From JBBRHQ01 sp963738305 (GTDB lineage: Bacteria > Actinomycetota > Thermoleophilia > Solirubrobacterales > 70-9), in NCBI GenBank assembly GCA_963738305.1, contig CAVTVU010000001.1:868001-932000 (forward strand): DNA of 64,000 nt, written 5' to 3'. This document shows, in pieces, positions 10,125 to 19,790 of this stretch; the stretch's first letter is position 1; each line of letters starts with the position of its first letter. Below the pieces are notes generated by a model. The model saw only the letters and a list, made by a program, of their open reading frames with translations. It made no database searches and was not told where the DNA came from. The position numbers and the translations under genes were made by a program.

Positions 10125-10925
10125 TTATCGCCCGCTGTCCTCCGAAACGCCGCCGATCAGCGCGCAGAGTTCCGCCGCGGCCGTGAGCTGCGGCAGTCCC
10201 TCGCCGCCGACCTCGACCACTTCGCTCCTACCCAGCCGCTGTTCGAGCTCCCGGGCGGCTTCGCACAGCGGCGGCGGAGTGCTCGGTGAGACGACGATCC
10301 GAGTCGGCACCGCAGCCGCGCTCATCTCGGCAGGGCGAAGCGCCCAGGACGGGACCGCCCCCAGCTCGGCGAAGAGGCTGAGCGGCCGCTCGCGCGAAGA
10401 GGCCGCCGCTTCAGCGGGGATCCGGTCGGCGCCGGGGCCGAGGAACGGCAGCCCTCCGCCGAGGTAGAGGTCGAATGCCTGCTTCGGGCCGCCTTCGCGG
10501 AGCGCCTCCTCGATCGAGATGCGGTCGGCGGAGAGGCCCTCGGTGGCGCCCGGGACGAACGCGAGGAGCGGGGGCTCGATGAGGATCGCTGTGGAGACAA
10601 GGGCCGGGCGGCGCAGCAACAGGTCGAGCGCGATCACGGCTCCGATCCCGGCGCCGCAGAGCGCCGCCCGCGCGATGCCGAGCGCATCCAGCAATGCCGC
10701 CGCGTCCTCCGAGTGCTCCTCGACCGTGGCGCGGGCATAGCCGGGCGGCGCCTCCGAGTCGCCCCAGCCCCGCCGGTCGTAGGAGATCGCGCGCATGCCC
10801 TCGCCAAGCTCGTCCATCAGGGGACGCCAGACACCGGCGCCGGTCGCCGTCTCGTGGATCAGCAGCGCCGCGGGCCCCGACCCGCGCTCGGTGTGCGCGA
10901 GATCGACCCCGTGCGCGTGCGGCAC
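10125..10925 (-). CDS. Alpha/beta-hydrolase fold protein lacking the catalytic triad
   Basis: The 266-residue protein follows the alpha/beta-hydrolase core: LLIHETATGAGVW, then SYDRRGWGDSEAPPGY, then LGIARAALCGAGIGAVIAL. The nucleophile elbow, normally GxSxG, reads GAGIG, so the serine is replaced. The later acid region (IVVSPSTPPPL) and the expected histidine position (GEGLPQLTAAAEL) also lack Asp and His. The fold is intact and cap-like sequence is present, so it may be a non-hydrolytic binding protein or use other chemistry. It is followed on the same strand by a small unknown gene upstream at 10932-11202. Confidence 0.75.
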   Translation of the reverse strand: MPHAHGVDLAHTERGSGPAALLIHETATGAGVWRPLMDELGEGMRAISYDRRGWGDSEAPPGYARATVEEHSEDAAALLDALGIARAALCGAGIGAVIALDLLLRRPALVSTAILIEPPLLAFVPGATEGLSADRISIEEALREGGPKQAFDLYLGGGLPFLGPGADRIPAEAAASSRERPLSLFAELGAVPSWALRPAEMSAAAVPTRIVVSPSTPPPLCEAARELEQRLGRSEVVEVGGEGLPQLTAAAELCALIGGVSEDSGR

Positions 10926-10931
10926 CGGCGG

Positions 10932-11202
10932 CTAGGAGAGTCCCTCGCGCGCCTCGCGCACCAGGGTCACGGCCTCCGGGAAGAGGACGCGGATCGCGTC
11001 GCGCACCTGCATTGCCTGCTCGTCACTCGAGCCGGAGAGCTCGAGCCGGTGGATGGCGGCGACGGTCATGTCGACCGCCAGCTTGATCGCGTTGTCGGCC
11101 CAGGCGACCCGTTGGGAGGATTGCATCTGCTCGGCCATCTCCTCCATCCGGGCGCGGAACTCGTCCGGGATCGCCGAAGATGTTGAAGGGGCTGCCTTCC
11201 AT
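10932..11202 (-). CDS. Small protein of unknown function, one apparent frameshift
   Basis: An ATG at 11202 encodes MEGSPFNIFGD. The frame then breaks in the CCC/GGG run at about 11167-11169, and the protein continues in another frame as PDEFRARMEEMAEQMQSSQ to the stop at 10932. Removing one base restores an about 90-residue acidic helical protein with LAVDMTVAAIHRLEL in the middle. No family is recognised. The alternative start further upstream gives an unlikely basic leader. Confidence 0.5.
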
Positions 11203-11295
11203 GCTGTGCAGGATAGACGGGTGGGGTCTCGAGCCGGCGCAGAGTTTTGACTCCGCACGCAGGTCCGATGCGTTCCGCCGGCCTAGCTTGGCGGC

Positions 11296-11961
11296 ATGCG
11301 CTCGAAGACAGAGATGGGTTCCGCCACGGTCGAGCAGGCGGGTCTGGCGGCGTTGATCGCGCTGCTCATCCTCGCCGCGATCAGCTCGGCGCTGAGCGGC
11401 GGCGGGCTCGACTCGGGCCGGGCGGTGGCCGGGGCGATCGCCCGGCGCATTGCCTGCGCGCCGCGGCTCCCGGACGCCTGCAATCACCATCCCCTCGTCC
11501 CGGCCTACGGCTGGCCGCTGGCCCGTCTGGTCAGGGCACTGGCCCCGGCTCCGGTCGCCGAGCCCGGCCCGTCCGGGCTCCCCCTCGTCCCGGTCGACTT
11601 CCGCCGCTGCCGCCGCGAGAGCTGCGCGGTGCCGCTGCCGGGGGGCGCCGGCCGGCACCTGACCTCCTCCGGCCGGCGCACCACCGCCTTCACCGAGATC
11701 TCCGACCGGCGCCGTTCCGGCGGTGGCGTCCGCGTCACCTACTGGCTCTACCGGCCGGCCCTCGGGTGGGACAGGGTCGTCCGCGAGGCCGATCGCGCCG
11801 ACGTTGGCGCGGCATCGCACGTCCGGGTGCTGCTGCGCGACGACCCCAAGCTGGTGCCGCTCGAGACGCTGCCCGGACGCAACCACTACGACTTCCCGCC
11901 CGGCGAGCAGCCACCGTGGCAGTGGCGGGTTGGCGGACGCTATCCCGGCTGGTCGAGCTGA
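11296..11961 (+). CDS. TadE/pseudopilin-like N-terminus, membrane-anchored protein of unknown function
   Basis: The 221-residue protein starts with GSATVEQAGLAALIALLILAAISSAL, a pattern like the TadE/type IV prepilin N-terminus (a short basic leader, Gly, then Glu at position 5 of a hydrophobic helix). The rest is extracytoplasmic, Arg/Pro-rich and without a family I recognise. A weak ending WQWRVGGRYPGW is seen. Processing by a prepilin peptidase is possible but unproven; no Tad cluster lies nearby. Confidence 0.58.
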   Translation: MRSKTEMGSATVEQAGLAALIALLILAAISSALSGGGLDSGRAVAGAIARRIACAPRLPDACNHHPLVPAYGWPLARLVRALAPAPVAEPGPSGLPLVPVDFRRCRRESCAVPLPGGAGRHLTSSGRRTTAFTEISDRRRSGGGVRVTYWLYRPALGWDRVVREADRADVGAASHVRVLLRDDPKLVPLETLPGRNHYDFPPGEQPPWQWRVGGRYPGWSS

Positions 11962-12052
11962 TTCCCTCCCCTTTCGGGGCTCCTTGACCAGTTGACTCGG
12001 CGCCCGCGGAGGTCCAGAATCATTGGTACCTGCCGGCGTCGAGAGGAGCGTG

Positions 12053-12398
12053 ATGAGCAGCGAGATATATGTCGTCGACGAGGTGAGATGCGGATACGTA
12101 TGAGCCCGAGATGATCGACGGCACCCAGGTCGGTGAGTCGCACCAGATCGAGCCGGAAGGATCCGCAGCCGGCAAGCTCGACGTCTCGCTCTGGCGCTCG
12201 GACCCGGCCACCTATGACTACGACTTCGACGGCGACGAGGCCTTTCACGTGATCGAGGGAGCGGCCACGGTCGAGCTCCCCGAAACAGGCGAGACGATCG
12301 AGCTGCGGCCCGGCGACGTCGGCCACTTCCGGGCCGGCACCAAGTCGGTCTGGACGATCACCGAGCCGTTCAAGAAGTTCGTGGTGATCTCCAGCTGA
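12053..12398 (+). CDS. Small cupin (DUF861/Cupin_3 type), one apparent frameshift
   Basis: The intact main part (ATG at 12111, 95 residues) is a cupin: YDYDFDGDEAFHVIEGAATVEL and ELRPGDVGHFRAGTKSVW give the two conserved barrel motifs of the ureidoglycine-type Cupin_3 group. An ATG at 12053 with a GAGAGGAG ribosome site opens MSSEIYVVDEV, which runs out of frame around 12083-12090. Dropping one base joins it to DADTYEPEMIDG of the cupin. I therefore place the gene start at 12053. Substrate unknown. Confidence 0.68.
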
Positions 12399-12433
12399 GC
12401 CGGGTGGTTCAATCGAGCTGGGCAGCCGCCCGC

Positions 12434-13404
12434 TCAGCGCCCCCTTCCGCCGCCTCGGATCTCGGCGTCGCGGATCAGCCCCCGCCAGTCGGTAGTGCCG
12501 AAGACCAGCAGGATCGCGCCGAAGCCGAGGACGACGGACCACGCCGCCATCGCGATCTGGGTGCCGACCGAGAAGGAGAGGACCGCAGAGCGCGAGGGAC
12601 CCTCGAGGGTGGCGACGAGGAGGGCCTGCTGTGCCCCCGCGCCCCCCGGGGTGAAGGGGACGATGGTGGCGATCGCCTGGACGCTCATCACCAGCATCAC
12701 GTTGGGATCGAGCCGCCGATCTGGAACGCCTCGAGGAAGAACCAGAAGGCCGCGAAACGACAGAGCCAGCCGATCCCCTGCCAGGCCGCGACCTCGCGCA
12801 GGTAGCGGCGCGGTTCGCTGAGCACGACGACCCCTTGCTTGATCCGCGCCCAGAACAGCTCGGCGCGGCGGGCGAGGAGGGCGAAGGCGACCAGCGAGCC
12901 GACCCCGAGCACGGTGATGGTGAAGATCAGGAGCTGCGGGTTGTCGGCCCAGAAGGCGATGTCGAAGGCGGGGAGGTCGGGGAGCTCGGGCGGCCGCGGA
13001 AGCAGGCCCTGGGTGACCGCGTAGAGCAGGACCAGCGCGCCGGCAGCGGTGTCGAAGACCGACTGCACGAAGAAGGAGGAGGTGACCGCCGGATAGGAGG
13101 AGTGCGGAATCTGCTTCTTGACGAGGAAGATCTTGGTCACGTCGCCGGCCCGGGCCGGGATGATCGCGTTGATGCCCGCGCCGGCGAGGTAGGAGGCGGA
13201 GACGCGGAGGAAGGAGATCGGGGTCCCCGGATAGGCGGCGCGCAGAACGTTGTGCCAGGCGCGCGCCCGGGAGAGCTGCATCGCCGTCAGCATCAGCAGC
13301 GCCAGGGCGAAGGGCAGCCAGCGGACGTCCGCCAGATGGGAGAAGAAGGCGCCGGCGGCGTCGGTGAATGAGCGGAAGCTCGAGGAGAAGTCGGCCGCGA
13401 TCAC
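12434..13404 (-). CDS. UPF0104/YbhN-MprF-type multi-pass membrane protein, one apparent frameshift
   Basis: The N-terminal 235 residues and C-terminal 80 residues lie in different frames, joined near 12706-12712 where one base appears to be missing. Together they give the lysylphosphatidylglycerol-synthase-like transmembrane family. Visible are YLAGAGINAIIPARAGDVTKIFLVK, the family polar motif, and PFTPGGAGAQQALLV in the C-terminal part. About eight hydrophobic segments are present. Members include the flippase part of MprF and many uncharacterised paralogues next to lipid or glycan genes. No synthase domain is attached. Confidence 0.72.
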
Positions 13405-13434
13405 GGTCTCGCGGCGAAGCTACACTAGCCAGCC

Positions 13435-14443
13435 TTGTCCGAGGCCGAGACGCAGACCGTCGCCCCCAGCCGCGACCCACGACCCTGCCGACGAGGCGAT
13501 GTGCGCCCGCGCCCGCGAGCGCTACACGGCCGACCGCAAGCGCAGCTCCCGCCGCCGCCGCAAGCGCCACGCGGCGATGCCGAACCTGATCATCATCGGC
13601 GGGCTGAAGTGCGGGACGACGAGCATCCACCACTACCTGGGCCTGCATCCGGAGATCCAGATGTCGAAGCCGAAGGAGCTGAACTTCTTCGTCGAGGAGC
13701 TCAACTGGGACCTCGGCCTCGACTGGTACGCGAGCCGCTTCGACGACCGCTTCGGGTCCGCGGCGAGTCCTCGCCCCACTACACCAACCTGCCCCGCTAC
13801 ACGGGCGTCGCCGAGCGGATCCACCGGCACTGTCCCGATGCCCGCCTGATCTACATGGTCCGCGACCCGATCAAGCGGGTCCTCTCCCACTGGGTCCACG
13901 CGACCGGGCGCCGGCTATGAGACCCGCGAGCTGAGCCCGACGCTCTCGGCGCCCGACACCGCCTACGTCGAGCGCTCGCTCTACTGGATGCAGCTCCAGC
14001 CCTACCTGAAGCGTCTTCGAGCGCGAGCAGATCGAGGTGATCGCCCAGGAGGAGCTGCAGGGCGAGCGCGACGAGACGATGCGCAGGGCCTTCCGCTTCG
14101 CCGGCGTCGACGAGAGCTTCAGCTCGGAGCAGTTCGACCGCGAGTGGGAGAAGTCGAGCGCCAAGCAGGGCGACCGCTACCAGCTGATGGAGCGCCTGAT
14201 CAAGCTCCCGGGGTTGCGCTCCTTCGACCGCAACTTCGACCGCCTGCCGGAGTCGATGCGCTGGATCGTCGAGAAGGTCGTCCACGACCCCGAGGCGGCC
14301 CCGGCGCCGAAGCCGAAGCTCCCCGACGAGGTGTTCGAGACGCTGCGCGGCCGCTTCGGCGACGACGTGGCGGCGCTTCAGCAGTTCGCCGGCCGCGAAT
14401 TCGCCGGCTGGCACGACTACTCCTGGGGCCGCCCCCGCGCTAG
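13435..14443 (+). pseudogene. Sulfotransferase, several frameshifts
   Basis: Pieces in all three frames add up to one PAPS-dependent sulfotransferase. The 5'-phosphosulfate loop LIIIGGLKCGTTSIHHYL starts near 13583. The 3'-phosphate motif YMVRDPIKRVLSHW lies near 13850. The C-terminal part (FRFAGVDESF...FDRNFDRLPESMRW) runs from about 14037. Frame breaks lie near 13760, 13915, 14015 and 14430, so the deposited sequence cannot make it whole. The start is uncertain: TTG at 13435, ATG at 13500 or ATG at 13577. The protein parts are well conserved in look, so base-calling error is more likely than decay. The sulfate acceptor is unknown. Confidence 0.7.
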
Positions 14444-14461
14444 CTGCTTACCCTTCGCCGC

Positions 14462-14982
14462 GTGCGGATCGCGGTCGCAGCGGACGAGCGGGTCGGGGTG
14501 GCCGAGGAGGTGGTCGCGGAGCTGGAGCGCCGCGGGCCACGACGTCCTGCCCCACGGAGCGCTGAGCGCCGAGGAGCGCGACGATTGGGCCTGGGCCTCG
14601 GCGGCCGCCGCCCGCGACGTCGCCGAGGGCCGGGCCGAGCAGGCGGTGGTCTGCTGCTGGACCGGGACCGGGGCGTCGATCGCGGCCAACAAGGTCCCCG
14701 GGGTGCGGGCGGCGCTCTGCGCCGACGGCGCGACCGCGGCCGGCGCCCGGCGCTGGAACGACGCCAACGCGCTGGCGCTCAGCCTGCGCTCGACCTCGGA
14801 GGCCGAGCTGACCGAGATCCTCGAAGCCTGGTTCGGGGGCGAGGCGAGCGGCGACGAGGAGGACCGCGCAAACGTCGCGCACCTGGCGCGGCTCGATGCC
14901 GGGACGATCTGGGCTGACGCCGTCTCGGCGCTCAGGGCCGCGCTCCGGCGGCGCTGGGCGAAAGCTCAAGGGAGGGATCTAG
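14462..14982 (+). CDS. RpiB/LacAB-family sugar-phosphate isomerase-like protein, one apparent frameshift
   Basis: GTG at 14462 opens MRIAVAADERVGVAEEVVAEL. At about 14536 (a GGG run) the frame breaks and GHDVLPHGALSAEE follows in the next frame. The RpiB landmarks ARDVAEGRAEQAVVCCWTGTGASIAANKVPGVRAAL and NDANALALSLR are clear. In this family the TGxGxSIAANK block forms the anion hole and the Cys after it is often the base; here the sequence has CCWTGTGAS. The 3' end is uncertain: TAG at 14980 needs a further shift. It may be an RpiB-like protein of unknown substrate. Confidence 0.65.
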
Positions 14983-15210
14983 TGGCGCCAGGGCATCTCG
15001 GTCTCCATCGTCAGGTGAGGCGGCATCTGCTCGCCGCTCTGCTGTGCTCTCGGAGCGAGCACCCGTTACCTCAATTCGGAAGCGAACGGCTCCATATAAC
15101 CGTTGACCGTCGCTCTCATACGAATGTCCAGGTTGAAGGCCGGCCACCTCGGCGGCTAGCCTGCCGCTTGCTCCGATCGCACGTCCTCCCGGAGCCCCGC
15201 GCCACCTCGG

Positions 15211-16657
15211 ATGGAGCCGCCGCCGACCCCTCAAGAGACACGCAGCAGGGCCGGATTCCCGGGCGGCGGTCACACGGGCCTGGACGCCGGCGTGCAGCGG
15301 CTGCTGGCCGAGTCCCGCAGCCGCCAGGTGAGCGAGTTCAGCCGGTCGCGAGCTGCGGACCGAGGCGATCGTCGCGGCCACCTTCCTGCTCGCCGCCACC
15401 GCCTGCGCGCTGCTGCTGTCGAGCGAGCGCTCGCTCGACGTTCCTGGTCGCCGTCGCCGCCGTGCTCGCGCTCGCGATCAGCGCCCGGGTCGAGTTCCAC
15501 ACCGGAGCCGGATGGACGGTGCCGACCCAGCTCGTCTTCGTGCCGATGCTGTTCGTCCTCCCCACTCCGTACGTCCCGGCCCTGGTCGCCGCCGGGCTGC
15601 TTGCTCTCCAAGGCGGCCGAGTACAAGCGGGGCGAGGTCCGCCCGGAGCGCGCCCTGCTGGCCTTCGGCGACGCCTGGTACTCGATCGGCCCGGCGGTGG
15701 TGATCTCGCTCGCCGGAGCGGAGGTGCCGCAGTGGAGCGAGTGGCCCGTCTACCTGGCGGCGCTCGGCTCGCAGCTCTCGATCGACGCCGTGATCTCGGT
15801 GCTGCGGGCTCGCTTCGGGCTCGAGCGTGCCGACCCTGGCCCACCTCAGGGAGCTGCGCAGCGTCTACCTCGTCGACGCGCTGCTCTCGCCGATCGGTCT
15901 CCTCGCCGGCTTCGCAAGCCAGGAGGAGAGCTATGCCTTCCTGCTGGTGCTGCCGCTGGCGGCGCTGCTGGCGGTCTTCGCGCGGGAGCGCCAGGCGCGG
16001 ATCGACTCGGCTGTCGCCCTCAGCGACGCCTACCGCGGCACGGCCCTGCTGATGGGGGAGCTGATCTCGGCCCGCGACGAGTACACCGGGGAGCACAGCC
16101 GCAGCGTCGTCATCCTCTCGATCGAGGTCGCCGAGCGGATCGGGCTCAGCGAGCGTCAGAAGCGCGAGGTCGAGTTCGCGGCGCTCCTGCACGACATCGG
16201 GAAGATCTCCACCCCGCAGGAGATCCTCCACAAGGCGGAACCGCTCACCGATGAGGAGTTCGAGGTGATGAAGCAGCACGTCACCGACGGCCAGCTGATG
16301 CTGGAGCGGATCGGGGGCACCCTGGGCGAGGCCTCCTACGTGGTCCGCACGCACCACGAGCGCTTCGACGGCAGCGGCTACCCAGACGGCCTGGCCGGCG
16401 AGGAGATCCCGTTGCCGGCCAGGATCATCGCGGCGTGCGACGCGTTCAACGCGATGACCACCGACCGCCCGTACCGGGCGGCGATGTCGATCGCCACAGC
16501 GGTCGCGACGCTGCGCGCGGCGGCAGGGACCCAGTTCGACCCTGTCGTGGTCGCGACCCTGACCGAGCTGATCGAGGAATCGCTGCAGCGGATCGGCGGC
16601 GACCCCGGGAAGGCCCCGCCGCCCGACGAGGACTGGCTCGAGGCGCTGCGTGCCTGA
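15211..16657 (+). CDS. Membrane-bound HD-GYP domain protein, N-terminal half frameshifted
   Basis: The C-terminal 277 residues from 15827 are in one frame and form a full HD-GYP domain: LLHDIGKIS, then RTHHERFDGSGYPDGL and AACDAFNAMTTDRPYR. HD-GYP proteins hydrolyse cyclic di-nucleotides, usually c-di-GMP. Upstream, hydrophobic segments appear in successive frames (TEAIVAATFLLAATACALLL, then FLVAVAAVLALAISARV, then VFVPMLFVLPTPYVPALVAAG), so an integral membrane sensor region precedes it. Breaks lie near 15340, 15437, 15606 and 15830. The stop overlaps the next gene start. The first ATG at 15211 is a plausible but unproven start. Confidence 0.72.
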
Positions 16658-17405
16658 GGAGGCCTCGAGCGCGCTGCGCCGCCTGCTCCCGGAGACAGGC
16701 TCGACCACGGTCGCCGAGGAGCTGGCGGGCTACCGCCCCTTCGAGACTCCGCACGGGGATCGCCCCTTTGTCGCGATCAACTTCGCCACGACGCTCGATG
16801 GGCGCGCGGCGATCGAGGGGCGCTCGGGCAAGATCGGCTCCGACGCTGACACCGAGATGCTGCAGCGGCTGAGGACCCGCTTCGACGCGGTGATGGTCGG
16901 GGCAGGGACGGTGCGCGCCGAGCGTTACGGGCGGATCGTCTCCAACCCGGACTGGCGGGCGCGCCGCGAGCGGATCGGGCTCCCCCACGACCCGCTGGCG
17001 GTAATCGTCAGCGGCCGCCTCGACCTCCCCTGGGACGCGCCGATCTTCACCTCGGGCGGCGGTCGCATCGTGATCTTCACCGCATCCGAGGCGGAGCCGC
17101 CCCAAACCGAGACGCCGCTGCGCCTGGTCCGCCATGAGGACTGGGTGGACATCGCCGGCGCTCTGCGCTATCTGCGCCAGGAGCGCGGGGTCAGGGCGCT
17201 GCTCTGCGAGGGCGGCCCCGGCCTGCACGGCGAGCTGGAGGCCGCGGGCCTGGTCGACGAGCTGTTCGTGACGATCGCCCCCAAGCTCTCGGGGGGAGCC
17301 GGCCCCCACATCCTCGAAGGCGAGCTGCTCGAGGTCGCGGATCTCGACCTGGTCTGGCTGCTCGAGCGCGAGGGTGAGCTGTTCACCCGCTACCGCCGCC
17401 GCTGA
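16650..17405 (+). CDS. RibD C-terminal-like (dihydrofolate reductase fold) reductase
   Basis: The 251-residue protein matches the reductase half of RibD: FVAINFATTLDGRAAIEGRSGKIGS, then DAVMVGAGTVRAERYGR, and LLCEGGPGLHGELEAAGLVDELFVTIAPKL. The family reduces 5-amino-6-ribosylamino-uracil phosphate with NADPH in riboflavin synthesis, but stand-alone copies outside rib operons often act elsewhere. No other rib gene is nearby. GTG at 16650 overlaps the HD-GYP stop by 8 bp. Confidence 0.82.
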   Translation: MPEEASSALRRLLPETGSTTVAEELAGYRPFETPHGDRPFVAINFATTLDGRAAIEGRSGKIGSDADTEMLQRLRTRFDAVMVGAGTVRAERYGRIVSNPDWRARRERIGLPHDPLAVIVSGRLDLPWDAPIFTSGGGRIVIFTASEAEPPQTETPLRLVRHEDWVDIAGALRYLRQERGVRALLCEGGPGLHGELEAAGLVDELFVTIAPKLSGGAGPHILEGELLEVADLDLVWLLEREGELFTRYRRR

Positions 17406-17451
17406 GCCGGCCGCGGTAGCGTTCCTCCCGACCCCCGAGAGAGGACGGCCC

Positions 17452-18702
17452 ATGGACTTCAACCCGAGCCCCCAAGTCGAGTCGCTGCGCGAGCGAGTCG
17501 TCGCCTTCATGGACGAGCACGTCTACCCGCAGGAGCGCGAGGCCACCGAGGCGCTCGACGCCGAGGTGAGGGTCGACTCGGACGCCGTCTATCCCGAGGT
17601 CCTGGTCGAGATGCGCGAGCGGGCCAAGTCGGAGGGCCTGTGGAACCTGTTCATGCCCGACGAGCGCTACGGCCCGGGGCTGACCAACTGGGAGTACGGG
17701 CTGCTCTGCGAGGAGATGGGCCGGAGCCCGATCGTCGCGCCGATGGCCTTCAACTGCTCCGCGCCCGATACCGGCAACTCCGAGATCCTCGCCGAGCACG
17801 GCACCGACGAGCAGAAGGAGGCCTGGCTGGCGCCGCTGCTCGACGGGCAGATCCGCTCCTGCTTCTCGATGACCGAGCCCGAGGTCGCCGGTTCGGACCC
17901 GACCACCCTGCGGGCGCGGGCCGTGCGCGACGGCGACGACTGGGTGATCGACGGCCACAAGTGGTTCACCTCCGGCGCGGTCGGCGCCGAGCTGGCGATC
18001 GCGATGGTCGTCACCGACCCGGAGGCTGCGCCCTACGCGCGCGCCTCGATGATCGTCGTCCCCACCGACACCCCCGGCTTCAACCTGATCCGGCCTGTGC
18101 CGGTGATGGGCCACGACGGCGGGCCCGGGCACTGCGAGGTGATCTACGAGGACTGCCGGGTCCCTGCCGCGAACCTGCTCGGCCCCGAGGGGGCCGGCTT
18201 TGCGATCGCGCAGGACCGGCTCGGGCCGGGACGGATCCACCACTGCATGCGGGCGATCGGGACGGCCGAGCGGGCGATCGAGATGATGTGCCGCCGGGCC
18301 AACTCGAGGGAGGCCTTCGGCGGCCCGTTGGCCGAGAAGCAATTCGTCCAGGACTTCATCGCCCGCTCGCGGATGGAGGTCGACCAGGCGAGGCTCCTCA
18401 CCCTCTACGCGGCCTGGAAGATGGACACCGCCGGCAAGCGGGCGGCCCGCCAGGAGATCTCGATGATCAAGGTGGTCGCGGCCAACGTCGTGATGGACGT
18501 GCTCGATCGCGCGATCCAGGTGCACGGGGCGCTGGGGATGACGGACGACACTCCGCTGGCTGCGATGTGGCGCTTCAGCCGCATGCTGCGGATCGCCGAC
18601 GGCCCCGACGAGGTGCACAAGATGGTGGTGGCGCGCCGCGAGCTGAACCGCTGGGCGAAGCAGGCCGAGGCGGAGGCGGAGGCGGAGACCGCCAAGGCCT
18701 GA
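17452..18702 (+). CDS. Acyl-CoA dehydrogenase (ACAD10/11-like)
   Basis: The 416-residue flavoprotein has the family blocks CFSMTEPEVAGSDPTTLRARA, DGHKWFTSGA, REAFGGPLAEKQFVQDFIA and IQVHGALGMTDDTPLAAMWR. It should oxidise an acyl-CoA to the enoyl-CoA and pass electrons to ETF. It lies convergent to a phosphotransferase gene (18725-19777). In animals these two activities occur in one ACAD10/11 protein that handles 4-hydroxy acids after phosphorylation, so a shared pathway is a reasonable inference. ATG at 17452 follows GAGAGGA; the frame is open upstream without homology. Confidence 0.9.
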   Translation: MDFNPSPQVESLRERVVAFMDEHVYPQEREATEALDAEVRVDSDAVYPEVLVEMRERAKSEGLWNLFMPDERYGPGLTNWEYGLLCEEMGRSPIVAPMAFNCSAPDTGNSEILAEHGTDEQKEAWLAPLLDGQIRSCFSMTEPEVAGSDPTTLRARAVRDGDDWVIDGHKWFTSGAVGAELAIAMVVTDPEAAPYARASMIVVPTDTPGFNLIRPVPVMGHDGGPGHCEVIYEDCRVPAANLLGPEGAGFAIAQDRLGPGRIHHCMRAIGTAERAIEMMCRRANSREAFGGPLAEKQFVQDFIARSRMEVDQARLLTLYAAWKMDTAGKRAARQEISMIKVVAANVVMDVLDRAIQVHGALGMTDDTPLAAMWRFSRMLRIADGPDEVHKMVVARRELNRWAKQAEAEAEAETAKA

Positions 18703-18724
18703 TCCGCCCGGCCGAGGGGATCGC

Positions 18725-19777
18725 TCAGCCGAGGCGCCCGGCGGCTTCCTCAGCGGCCTCGGCGAGCCGCTCGACGATCTTTGCGAACTGCTCGTGGCCC
18801 TCTGCGGCCTCGCCGTACTGGCCGGCCGCGTAGCGGGCGAAGACGCCCTCGAGGATGATCGCCAGCTTCCAGTAGCCGAGGGCGACGAAGAAGTCGAGCT
18901 GGCCGAGGTCGCGGCCGGAGCGCTCCCCGTAGCGGTCGGACAGCTGCTTGCGGGTCGGGAAGCCCGGGGCCATCGTCGCGGGCTCGAAGAGGGGGACGAA
19001 GTCGTCTCCCGGCTCGGACCAGTAGACCATCAGCAGGCCGACGTCGGCGAGCGGGTCGCCCAGCGTGCAGAGCTCCCAGTCGACCACCGCCGCGACCTCC
19101 CCCCGAGGCGAGAGGATCATGTTGTCGAGGCGGTAGTCGCCGTGGACGATCGTCGCCGGGCCCTGCTCGGGTATCCGCTCCGAGAGGCGCGCGTGGACCG
19201 AGTCGACCGTCTCCAGCTCGCGGGTCTTCGACTTCTCCCACTGGCCGTGCCAGCGGTGGAGCTGGCGGGCGACGTAGTCGGACTTCTTCCCCAGCTCGGC
19301 GAGCCCGACCTCGTCGGGGACGACCTCGTGAATCGCGACGAGGGTGTCGACCACCCGCTCGCCGATCGCGCGCCGATCCTCGTGTTCGGGGAAGAGCTCC
19401 GCCTCGGCGGCGGTGCGGAGAATCGGGCCCTCGACGAAGTCCATCACGTAGAAGGGGGCGCCGTTGACGGCCTCGTCCTCGCAGAGGCCGACCACCGGCG
19501 GCACCGGCACCGGCGTCGGCGCCAGGGCCGAGATCACCCGGTGCTCGCGCCCCATGTCGTGGGCGGAGCCGAGCCGCTTGCCCAGCGGCGGGCGCCGCAG
19601 CGCCCAGCGGTGACCCGCCGCGTCGGTCACGCCGTAGGTGAGGTTGGAGCGCCCGCCGGAGACCCGCTCATAGGCGAGCGGCGGCTCGGCGCCGGGAACG
19701 TTGGCGGCGAACCATCCCTCGACCCCGGCGCGATCGATCCCGTCCGGGGTCGTCGTCCCGATAGCCTCGTCGCCCAT
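18725..19777 (-). CDS. Phosphotransferase family protein (ACAD10/11 kinase-domain-like)
   Basis: The 350-residue protein has the aminoglycoside-phosphotransferase fold: VSGGRSNLTYGV for the ATP loop, FYVMDFVEG hinge, the catalytic loop IVHGDYRLDNMIL and the metal-binding VVDWELCTLGDPLADVG. Members paired with acyl-CoA dehydrogenases probably phosphorylate a hydroxyacyl-CoA and are not drug-resistance enzymes. ATG at 19777 is chosen because homology begins there; 13 bp separate it from the divergent HAD gene. It converges on the dehydrogenase gene with a 22-bp gap. Confidence 0.85.
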   Translation of the reverse strand: MGDEAIGTTTPDGIDRAGVEGWFAANVPGAEPPLAYERVSGGRSNLTYGVTDAAGHRWALRRPPLGKRLGSAHDMGREHRVISALAPTPVPVPPVVGLCEDEAVNGAPFYVMDFVEGPILRTAAEAELFPEHEDRRAIGERVVDTLVAIHEVVPDEVGLAELGKKSDYVARQLHRWHGQWEKSKTRELETVDSVHARLSERIPEQGPATIVHGDYRLDNMILSPRGEVAAVVDWELCTLGDPLADVGLLMVYWSEPGDDFVPLFEPATMAPGFPTRKQLSDRYGERSGRDLGQLDFFVALGYWKLAIILEGVFARYAAGQYGEAAEGHEQFAKIVERLAEAAEEAAGRLG

Positions 19778-19790
19778 CGCCGCGAAGCAT

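Noticed and set aside
14983..15210. A gene in the gap before the HD-GYP protein
   Set aside because: No frame gives conserved-looking protein or a ribosome site; I see only unstructured intergenic sequence.
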